Of a stretch of 11,261 nucleotides of DNA, positions 6,010 to 11,261 are shown one piece after another (within the stretch, counting starts at the first letter, position 1; the number at the start of each line of letters is the position of its first letter). The position numbers were made by a program, and so were the translations under genes. The stretch covers positions 1 to 11,261 of the forward strand of contig CAJMMX010000067.1 in the NCBI GenBank assembly GCA_905214615.1, written 5' to 3'. The DNA comes from an uncultured bacterium. GTDB lineage: Bacteria > Actinomycetota > Coriobacteriia > Coriobacteriales > Coriobacteriaceae. Under the pieces are notes generated by a model. It was given only the letters and a program-made list of their open reading frames with translations, was not told where the DNA came from and searched no databases.

Positions 6010-6783
6010 CTAGCGCGCGAACTCCCGTAAGAGCGCGTCTTCCACTTCCCGAAGCGAAAGGGCCCCGCCTCCCTCGGCGGGACGGGTGACCACGATGCAG
6101 CGCGCTCCCACGTCGCGCGCGGAGGCGAGCTTCTCGGCCGTGCCGCCTACGGTTCCCGAGTCCTTGGTCACAAGCCACTGGGCGCCCACCTGCCGAAGCA
6201 TCGCCTCGTTGAGCTCGCGGGTGAAGGGCCCCTGCATGCCGATGACGTGCGACGGCGAAAACCCCGCGTCGATGCACTTCGTTATAGCACCGGGCAGCGG
6301 GAGCACGCGCACGAAGAAGCGCTCCGCGAAATCGGCGACGCGCGTGTAGGGAGCAAGCTCCTTGCTCCCCGTCGTGAGAAGCGCGCGACCCGGGTTCTCG
6401 GAGAGAAAGCGCGCCGCGCAGGCGATCGACGCCACCGACACGACGCCTTTGGGCAGCGCCTCGACCGGGCGCGCAAGGCGCAGGCATCGTGCACCCACGG
6501 CGAGCGAAGCGGCCCGGATGTTGCCGCTTGCGAGCGTAGCGAAGGGGTGCGTGGCGTCGACGACGATGCGCGCGCCGGAAAGCTCGCGCTCCATGTCGGC
6601 CTCGTCGAGCCTGCCCGCATGCACCTCGATGCCCGGAAGTTCGCCCAAAAGTTCGCCTCCGTACTCTGTTGCCGCGTAGGCACGGGCGGGGATGCCCGCC
6701 CCGCTCGCCCATTCGCACAGAAGGCGGCCCTCGGTGGTGCCGGCGAAGATGCGCAGCGCCGGCGCGGATGCGGGAGCCGTCAC
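6010..6783 (-). CDS. cobK: Precorrin-6A / cobalt-precorrin-6A reductase
   Basis: This 257-residue enzyme catalyses the NAD(P)H-dependent reduction of the precorrin-6A macrocycle, called CobK in the aerobic route and CbiJ in the anaerobic one. The family pattern is clear: N-terminal nucleotide-binding start RIFAGTTEGRLL at 11-22, VHAGRLDE at 54-61, DATHPFA at 76-82, LLTTGSKEL at 135-143, MQGPFT at 183-188 and LVTKDSG at 204-210. The length fits the family (about 250). The start is taken as GTG 6783-6781, whose GTGA overlaps the methylmutase stop, with Val-Thr-Ala-Pro as the first residues. The longer open frame to 7053 only runs through the upstream gene in a wrong frame. No strong ribosome binding site is seen, so translational coupling is likely. 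It is the last gene of the operon, and a weak 6-bp hairpin covers its stop. An anaerobic host would favour the CbiJ role. Confidence 0.93.
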   Translation of the reverse strand: MTAPASAPALRIFAGTTEGRLLCEWASGAGIPARAYAATEYGGELLGELPGIEVHAGRLDEADMERELSGARIVVDATHPFATLASGNIRAASLAVGARCLRLARPVEALPKGVVSVASIACAARFLSENPGRALLTTGSKELAPYTRVADFAERFFVRVLPLPGAITKCIDAGFSPSHVIGMQGPFTRELNEAMLRQVGAQWLVTKDSGTVGGTAEKLASARDVGARCIVVTRPAEGGGALSLREVEDALLREFAR

Positions 6784-7421
6784 TTCGGGCCGCCTGTGCG
6801 CGTGATCTGGTAGAGCAGCGCGTTCATAATGGCAGCCGCCACGGTCGAGCCGCCCTTGCGACCCCTCGCGACGATGGCCGGCACGCGTCGTGCGAGTAGC
6901 TCCTCTTTCGCCTCGACCACGTTCACAAACCCGACCGGCACCCCAACGACGAGCGCGGGCGCGATCTTCCCCGCGTCCATGAGCTCGGCGAGGCGCAGAA
7001 GTGCTGTGGGAGCGTTGCCGACGGCCACGATGAGCGGACCCTCGATGCCGCAAGCTTTGTCCATGCTCGCAACGGCGCGAGTCGTGCCCGCGGCGCGCGC
7101 AGCCGCGGCGACATCAGGGTCGGCCATGAAGCACACGGCCTTGCAGCCGAGCTTCGCGAGCGCGGGCTTGCTTATGCCTGCGAGCGCCATGTTCGTGTCG
7201 GTGAGCACCGTGGCCCCTGCGCGCAGTGCGTCGAGCGCACAGTGCGCGGCGTCATGGGTGAACACGAGGGAATCGGCGTACGAGAAGTCGGCAGTGGTGT
7301 GGATGACGCGCTTCACGACGGGCTCTTCGAGCGGCGGGAACGTGCGGCCGCCGAGCTCTTCGGTGATGATCTCGAAGCTGCGCCGCTCGATGTCGCCGGG
7401 CGCCATCTCCTTGGAATCCAT
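6780..7421 (-). CDS. cbiC: Precorrin-8X / cobalt-precorrin-8 methylmutase
   Basis: This 213-residue enzyme moves a methyl group from C-11 to C-12 of the corrin ring, giving hydrogenobyrinate or cobyrinate (CobH aerobic, CbiC anaerobic). Conserved blocks are all present: PGDIERRSFEII at 8-19, VIHTTADFSYADSL at 39-52 with the catalytic-type His41, TDTNMALAGI at 74-83, GNAPTALLRL at 135-144, VGVPVGFVNVVEAKEEL at 159-175 and GRKGGSTVAAAIMNALLY at 187-204. Length is normal for the family. ATG 7421-7419 directly abuts the stop codon of the adenosyltransferase gene, and GGAG (7431-7428) lies 6 bases upstream. Its TGA overlaps the reductase GTG. The sequence does not separate the cobalt-early from the cobalt-late pathway. 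Confidence 0.96.
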   Translation of the reverse strand: MDSKEMAPGDIERRSFEIITEELGGRTFPPLEEPVVKRVIHTTADFSYADSLVFTHDAAHCALDALRAGATVLTDTNMALAGISKPALAKLGCKAVCFMADPDVAAAARAAGTTRAVASMDKACGIEGPLIVAVGNAPTALLRLAELMDAGKIAPALVVGVPVGFVNVVEAKEELLARRVPAIVARGRKGGSTVAAAIMNALLYQITRTGGPK

Positions 7422-7937
7422 CTAGTACTCCACTCCTTCCCTTGCACATATCCCCTGCTCGTAGGGATGTTTCTCGCACCGCATCTCGGTTATGTAGTCG
7501 GCCTTCTCCACGATCTTGCGGGAAGGCGCGCGCCCGGTGAGCGCTACTTCGACGCCGCGCGCGGACATATCGAGCGCGCGGTCCACGAGTGCCTCGTCGA
7601 CAAGCCCCTTCGAAAGCGCGTCGAGCGCCTCGTCGAGCACGAGCAGTCCCTCTTGCGCGCCCTCGAGCTCGGCGAGCGCGGAAGCGAGGTTCCCATCGTG
7701 CAGCTCGCACGTCGCGGCAAGTTCTTCCGACGTCATCGACCAGGTAAACTTGTCCGACGCCTTCCCCGCGAACACGGGCACGCCGAAATGCTCGGCGAGC
7801 AGGCGCACCTCCCCGCTTTCGCCGTCTTTCAGGAACTGCACGACGACGACGCGGCGGCCTGCAGCGAGCATGCGAAGGGCGAGGCCCATCGCCGCCGTGG
7901 TCTTGCCTTTGCCGTCGCCATGATACACGTGGATCAT
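7422..7937 (-). CDS. cobO: Corrinoid adenosyltransferase (CobO/BtuR/CobA family)
   Basis: This 171-residue enzyme transfers the adenosyl group of ATP to cob(I)yrinate or related corrinoids, forming the Co-C bond of coenzyme B12. The P-loop GDGKGKTT is at 7-14, followed by VVVVQFLKDG at 30-39, Walker-B-like LLVLDEALDAL at 98-108, VALTGRAPS at 131-139, and the diagnostic C-terminus KHPYEQGICAREGVEY at 156-171. It begins almost directly with the P-loop and is shorter than E. coli BtuR (about 196), lacking the N-terminal helix of that protein. This is common among short homologues and does not suggest truncation. GAGGAGG (7948-7942) lies 4 bases before the ATG, and the ATGA at 7937-7934 overlaps the cbiP stop. 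Its place among late corrin genes fits a biosynthetic rather than purely salvage role. Confidence 0.95.
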   Translation of the reverse strand: MIHVYHGDGKGKTTAAMGLALRMLAAGRRVVVVQFLKDGESGEVRLLAEHFGVPVFAGKASDKFTWSMTSEELAATCELHDGNLASALAELEGAQEGLLVLDEALDALSKGLVDEALVDRALDMSARGVEVALTGRAPSRKIVEKADYITEMRCEKHPYEQGICAREGVEY

Positions 7938-9433
7938 ACGCCCTCCTCGATAATGCGGTAGACATACTCCATGTCGAGCGCCCCGCGCACGACGTCGGCC
8001 AGGCGGTCAAACTCGCGCGCACGGTGATCGGCCGCGGACGCCGCGCCCGCAGCACCCACGACGCTCTCGGGTAGGCCGCGCATGCGCGCGAGCGAGCGCG
8101 CGAGGGCGAGCGCCACCCCCGGTTCGTCGAACAGGCCGTGGAGATAGGTTCCGAACACGTTTCCGCAGGCCGCGCCTTCCGGTTTGCCGCCAATCGTGCC
8201 CGCAGGAGCGCAGAAGACGGTCGTTTCGCCGTCGTGAATCTCGTACCCGCGCGCCGTCATGCCGTTCCACACCGAGAACGCGCCTTGGGCGCCCGTGATG
8301 CGCAGCTCCGACTGGGAGAGGCGCTTTTCCTCCTTGAACACCGTACTTGCAGGGATGAGCCCGAGCCCGCGCGCGGTGCCAGCGCCTTCCCTGCCGTGCG
8401 GGTCGGAAAGCTCGTCTCCCAAAAGCTGGTAGCCTCCGCATATGCCGAGCACCGGCGTGCCCGCGCCCGAAAGCGCGCGTACACAGGCTCCGATGCCGCT
8501 AGCCGCAAGCCAGCGCGCGTCGTCGAGCGTAGTCTTCGAGCCGGGAAGCACCACCAGGTCGGGTCGGCCCAGATCGGTCGTCGAGGAAACGTAGCGCACG
8601 CCCACGCCGGGCACGCGCGAAAGCGGGTCGAAGTCGGTGAAGTTCGACAGATGCGGAAGACGCACGACGGCGACGTCGATGACGCCGCGCGCCTCGCGGG
8701 CAGATAGGCGCGGCGCGAGCGAGTCCTCGTCGTCCAGGTCGAGCGTAAGATACGGCACGACACCCACGACGGGAACTCCGCACATCTTCTCGAGAGGGGC
8801 CAAACCCGGGCGCAGGATTTCCACATCGCCGCGGAACTTGTTCACCACAAGCCCCCGCAAAAACGCGCGGTCATCGGGCGCAAGGAGCGCGACCGTGCCG
8901 TAGAGCTGGGCAAATACCCCGCCCGGGTCGATGTCGCCCGCAAGCAGCACGGGGGAGGACACGGCGCGCGCGAGCCCCATGTTGACGATGTCGTTTTCGG
9001 CAAGGTTGATTTCGGCGGGGCTGCCGGCGCCCTCGATGACGATGACGTCGTTTTCCTCCGCGAGCGAATCGAACGCCTCCAAAATCTGCGGCATGAGCGC
9101 CTTCTTTCGCGCGAAGTAGTCCCTCGCAGCGAAGGCTCCCTGCGCCTTGCCGGCCACGATGAGCTGGCTTCGGTGGCCGCTTTCGGGCTTGAGCAGGATG
9201 GGGTTCATGCGCACGTCGGGCGCGATGCCGCACGCCTCGGCCTGCATGATCTGGGCGCGCCCCATCTCGAGCCCGTCGGCCGTGACACCGCTGTTGAGTG
9301 CCATGTTCTGGCTCTTGAAGGGAGTCACGCGCAGGCCGTCCTGCGAAAGTACGCGGCACAGCCCCGCCGCAAGCAGGCTCTTCCCCGCGTTCGACATGGT
9401 GCCCTGGATCATGATGGGCTTGGCCCTACCCAC
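7934..9433 (-). CDS. cbiP: Cobyric acid synthase (glutamine-hydrolysing)
   Basis: This 499-residue enzyme (CbiP/CobQ) amidates four side chains of adenosylcobyrinate a,c-diamide, using glutamine and ATP. The N-terminal dethiobiotin-synthetase-like ATPase domain has IMIQGTMSNAGKSLL at 7-21, FKSQNMALNS at 39-48, IEGAGSPAEINL at 133-144, NDIVNM at 147-152 and AGDIDPGGVFAQLYGT at 165-180. The C-terminal class I glutaminase-like domain has LGICGGYQLLG with nucleophile Cys332 and YLHGLF with His432, so the amidotransferase half is intact. The start is GTG 9433-9431, because AAGGAGG (9449-9443) sits 9 bases before it and the protein then begins VGRAKPIMIQGTMSNAGKS, as family members do. The open frame to 9580 would add unrelated residues from within the neighbouring gene. 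It overlaps that gene by 8 bases and the adenosyltransferase by 4. Confidence 0.96.
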   Translation of the reverse strand: MGRAKPIMIQGTMSNAGKSLLAAGLCRVLSQDGLRVTPFKSQNMALNSGVTADGLEMGRAQIMQAEACGIAPDVRMNPILLKPESGHRSQLIVAGKAQGAFAARDYFARKKALMPQILEAFDSLAEENDVIVIEGAGSPAEINLAENDIVNMGLARAVSSPVLLAGDIDPGGVFAQLYGTVALLAPDDRAFLRGLVVNKFRGDVEILRPGLAPLEKMCGVPVVGVVPYLTLDLDDEDSLAPRLSAREARGVIDVAVVRLPHLSNFTDFDPLSRVPGVGVRYVSSTTDLGRPDLVVLPGSKTTLDDARWLAASGIGACVRALSGAGTPVLGICGGYQLLGDELSDPHGREGAGTARGLGLIPASTVFKEEKRLSQSELRITGAQGAFSVWNGMTARGYEIHDGETTVFCAPAGTIGGKPEGAACGNVFGTYLHGLFDEPGVALALARSLARMRGLPESVVGAAGAASAADHRAREFDRLADVVRGALDMEYVYRIIEEGV

Positions 9434-10649
9434 GGGTATCGACCTCCTTCGCCGAGCCTCGGCCATCCGCGCCCGCCATAGCGCCGCTGAAAGAAGCGCC
9501 GCCCCGTTCGTCGGGTTCGCCTTCGCCCGATGCACCTTCCGCCCGAAGCACGCGGCTGAACGCCATCGCAAGCCGGGCATTCTCCTTGCGCGTGCGCACC
9601 GCGACGCGGCACCAGAAACGGGACAGTACCGAAAACGAGTCGCACGTGCGGACCAAAACCCCCTGTTTATACAGGCGCTCGGGGATGTCTTTCGCCGGCG
9701 TGCGGACTAAAAGGAAGTTCGCATCCGACGGCACGACGGAAAGCCCGAGCGAGGAGAGCTCGTGGGAAAGCCACGCTCGCTCGCCCTCCAATACATCGCG
9801 CGTGCGCGAGACGTATTCGACGTCTTCCAGGGCGGCGATACCCGCGGCCTCGGCGACCGAAGAGACGGGCCACGCCTGCCCCGCCCGGCGAATCCCCTCG
9901 ATGAGTTGGGCGTTTCCGCTGATCAGATATCCCAACCGCAACCCCGCCATTCCGTAGAGCTTGGTGAACGCGGAGAGCACGGCCACATGGCGCGAACACG
10001 CGGCGCGTGCGGCCACGCTCCTTTCGCGGGCGTCGGGCGCAAATCCGAGGAAGCACTCGTCCACGACGAGCAGCGCGCCCACCTGCTCGCAGCGGCAAGC
10101 CGCGGCCTCGATCACGCTGGGGTCGACGAGGCGCCCCGTCGGGTTGTTCGGATTGCAGAGGTACGCCACGTCTCCCGGCCCCTCGATCGCGCGGGCGAAG
10201 GAGGCGGGCACGTCGAAGTCGTCCGCTTCGGAGAGCGGGAACTCCTGCACGCATGCGCCGTAGTACGATGCCGCCTCCGCATATTCAGAGAACGTCGGCG
10301 CGCACACGACGATGCGTTTCGGGCGCACCGCCGCGGCGAGCCGCCAGATGATGTCGGACGCGCCCGCGCCGCAGACGATAGTATCTTCGGGAATGCCCTG
10401 GTCGCGCGCTAGCGCGCGAACGAGGGCGAGGCTTTCCCTATCGGGGTAGGCGTCGATTCGAGAAAGCGCCTTGCAAGCTGCGGCGACGGCGCGCGGCGAG
10501 GGGCCTGCCGGATTCACGTTCACCGAGAAGTCAATGAGGTCGGAGGCACCCCCTTCGCAAGCGATGCCGAGCGATTGCGCGCTGCCCCCATGCGTGCGGG
10601 CGCGCAGGATTCCCCCGGCAGCCCGGGGCGCGGCGTGGTCTTTCCTCAT
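9426..10649 (-). CDS. cobD: L-threonine-O-3-phosphate decarboxylase (CobD, also called CobC), PLP-dependent
   Basis: This 407-residue fold-type I aminotransferase-like enzyme probably makes (R)-1-amino-2-propanol O-2-phosphate, the arm that CbiB joins to cobyric acid. ARTHGG at 17-22 is the typical N-terminal HGG motif of CobD. IDFSVNVNPAGPS is near 39-51, GAGASDIIWRL at 94-104 forms part of the cofactor pocket, CNPNNPTG is at 165-172, and the DE pair is at 197-198. The PLP lysine is Lys230 in SAFTKLYG, with Arg238 in GLRLGY. The start ATG 10649-10647 overlaps the cbiB stop (ATGA). The longer frame to 10760 runs inside cbiB. After about residue 370 comes a Gly/Ser/Glu-rich tail of some 37 residues (GASGEGEPDERGGASFSGAM...) absent from typical 360-residue enzymes. 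It has no cysteines or motif and overlaps the ribosome binding site of cbiP. The histidinol-phosphate aminotransferase family is related, but HGG and context favour CobD. Confidence 0.92.
   Translation of the reverse strand: MRKDHAAPRAAGGILRARTHGGSAQSLGIACEGGASDLIDFSVNVNPAGPSPRAVAAACKALSRIDAYPDRESLALVRALARDQGIPEDTIVCGAGASDIIWRLAAAVRPKRIVVCAPTFSEYAEAASYYGACVQEFPLSEADDFDVPASFARAIEGPGDVAYLCNPNNPTGRLVDPSVIEAAACRCEQVGALLVVDECFLGFAPDARERSVAARAACSRHVAVLSAFTKLYGMAGLRLGYLISGNAQLIEGIRRAGQAWPVSSVAEAAGIAALEDVEYVSRTRDVLEGERAWLSHELSSLGLSVVPSDANFLLVRTPAKDIPERLYKQGVLVRTCDSFSVLSRFWCRVAVRTRKENARLAMAFSRVLRAEGASGEGEPDERGGASFSGAMAGADGRGSAKEVDTRG
9443..9449 (-). promoter_or_regulatory. Ribosome binding site of cbiP inside the cobD coding region
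   Basis: Read on the minus strand this is a full AAGGAGG, 9 bases before the GTG at 9433-9431. It decides the non-ATG start of cbiP. It lies within the codons of the CobD C-terminal tail (SAKEVDTRG), so the two functions share the same bases. Confidence 0.82.
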
Positions 10650-11261
10650 GCCATCGCCCCCACGGCGAGCACGACCGCCGCGCGCGCGGCGCCGAAGACG
10701 ACGAGCGCGCATACGGACGCGGCGAGCATGAGCCTTGTCGCCCGGGCGATGTCGCCCCACTCGATTTCGCGGGACGCGTCGCCTATCGTCGGTTTCTCAA
10801 CGAGCTTGCCGAAATACACCGCGGGTCCTGCCAGGCGCAGTCCGAGCGCACCCGCGCACGCCGACTCGGTCTGCGCCGCGTTCGGGCTCGCATGGCGACG
10901 CCTGTCGCGGCGCCAGATGCGCGCCGCCCCGCGCGCGTCGAGCCCGACGATCGGGCATACGGCGATCATGAGCAGGGCCGATAAGCGCGAGGGAATCCAG
11001 TTCGCCGCATCGTCGAGGCGCGCCGAGGCGCAGCCGAAGTCGATGTAGCGCTCGTTTTTGTAGCCCACCATGCTGTCGAGCGTGTTCACCGCCTTGTACG
11101 CCATGCCCAAAGGCGCACCCCCGATCATAAGGTAGAAAAGCGGCGCGATGACACCGTCGCTCGCGTTCTCCGCCACCGTTTCCACGGCGGCGCGCGCGAC
11201 GCCCTGCTCGTCGAGAACAGACGTGTCGCGTCCCACGATGAGCCCGACAGCTTCACGCGCC
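10646..11261 (-). CDS. cbiB: Adenosylcobinamide-phosphate synthase CbiB, C-terminal part (5' end outside window)
   Basis: This integral membrane enzyme condenses adenosylcobyric acid with aminopropanol or its phosphate to give adenosylcobinamide (phosphate). About 204 C-terminal residues are visible and the frame is open to the right edge, so the GTG at 11236 is internal. Family blocks are unmistakable: REAVGLIVGRDTSVLD, VETVAENASDGVIAPLFYL, GGAPLGMAYKAVNTLDSMVGY with a following FGCASARLDDAANWIPSRL, then NAAQTESACAGALGLRLAGP and a C-terminal membrane segment (LMLAASVCALVVFGAARAAVVLAV). Full-length CbiB is usually about 310-330 residues, so roughly a third is missing at the N-terminus. Its TGA overlaps the CobD ATG, and CbiB uses the product of that next gene. 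Note that in the aerobic nomenclature this protein is called CobD. Confidence 0.95.
   Translation of the reverse strand, partial: AREAVGLIVGRDTSVLDEQGVARAAVETVAENASDGVIAPLFYLMIGGAPLGMAYKAVNTLDSMVGYKNERYIDFGCASARLDDAANWIPSRLSALLMIAVCPIVGLDARGAARIWRRDRRRHASPNAAQTESACAGALGLRLAGPAVYFGKLVEKPTIGDASREIEWGDIARATRLMLAASVCALVVFGAARAAVVLAVGAMA

Noticed and set aside
5995..6011. Small hairpin over the cobK stop as a terminator
   Set aside because: It has only a 6-bp stem and no T-run in the leftward direction, in DNA so GC-rich that such stems are frequent.
5840..6718. 292-codon open frame on the minus strand
   Set aside because: Most of it is cobK read in another frame, with an Arg/Ala/Gly-rich composition typical of shadow frames in GC-rich DNA. 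Its left end only crosses the IS21 scar in the wrong frame.
7252..8193. 313-codon open frame on the minus strand overlapping cbiP, cobO and cbiC
   Set aside because: It is an Arg/Ala-rich shadow of three genes with strong family motifs in another frame.
8871..9359. 162-codon minus-strand frame within cbiP
   Set aside because: This is cbiP read in another frame; the real frame carries the P-loop-like and SQNMALNS motifs.
9434..9580. N-terminal extension of cbiP to an upstream ATG
   Set aside because: The extra residues lie within the cobD coding region and resemble nothing in the family. The ribosome binding site at 9449-9443 and the conserved AKPIMIQGTMSNAGKS start place initiation at GTG 9433.
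10650..10760. N-terminal extension of cobD to an upstream start
   Set aside because: It is Arg-rich sequence antiparallel to nothing known and sits inside cbiB; the ATGA overlap at 10649-10646 and the HGG motif position fit the shorter protein.

Overview
The window looks like DNA from an anaerobic gut actinobacterium of the class Coriobacteriia. The left half is Collinsella-like in gene content and style. This is a judgement from protein style and base composition, not from a database match. Five genes or gene ends on the left read rightward and six genes on the right read leftward. The two groups converge on a short non-coding scar at about 5778-6009.

Left part (1-5777, + strand). The 3' end of an iron-sulphur L-serine dehydratase gene is closed by a strong intrinsic terminator (393-419). 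Next comes a single-gene unit for a membrane-anchored L,D-transpeptidase (524-2239) with its own TATAAT promoter. After a hairpin that contains another TATAAT, three overlapping genes encode a MacAB/YknXYZ-type exporter: a membrane-fusion (HlyD-like) adaptor (2372-3793), an ABC ATPase (3793-4566) and a MacB/FtsX-type permease (4563-5777). The stop/start overlaps (TAATG, ATGA) mark a single translationally coupled operon.

Junction (5767-6009). This holds a perfect 21-bp tandem duplication across the permease stop codon, then a 69-bp element with perfect 13-bp terminal inverted repeats, and then a decayed fragment of an IS21-family transposase (IstA) on the minus strand with an internal stop. 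GC content and codon style change here: hand-counted 60-base rows give 33 G/C at 2461-2520, 42 at 8641-8700 and 46 at 10921-10980.

Right part (6010-11261, - strand). Six tightly packed cobalamin (B12) genes are read right to left: cbiB (5' end outside the window), cobD-type threonine-phosphate decarboxylase, cbiP (cobyric acid synthase), cobO/btuR (corrinoid adenosyltransferase), cbiC/cobH (precorrin-8X methylmutase) and cobK/cbiJ (precorrin-6A reductase). Five junctions overlap or abut, so this is the distal part of one operon. It covers two corrin-ring steps (reduction, methyl migration), adenosylation, amidation, and the making and attachment of the aminopropanol arm. The other ring-building genes, nucleotide-loop genes and any cobalamin riboswitch would lie to the right of the window or elsewhere.

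The most interesting reading is that a higher-GC B12 biosynthesis cluster sits next to a Collinsella-like chromosome segment across a scar of mobile DNA. That suggests horizontal acquisition, though a chimeric metagenome assembly would look the same. I found no clearly undescribed molecular system in the window.
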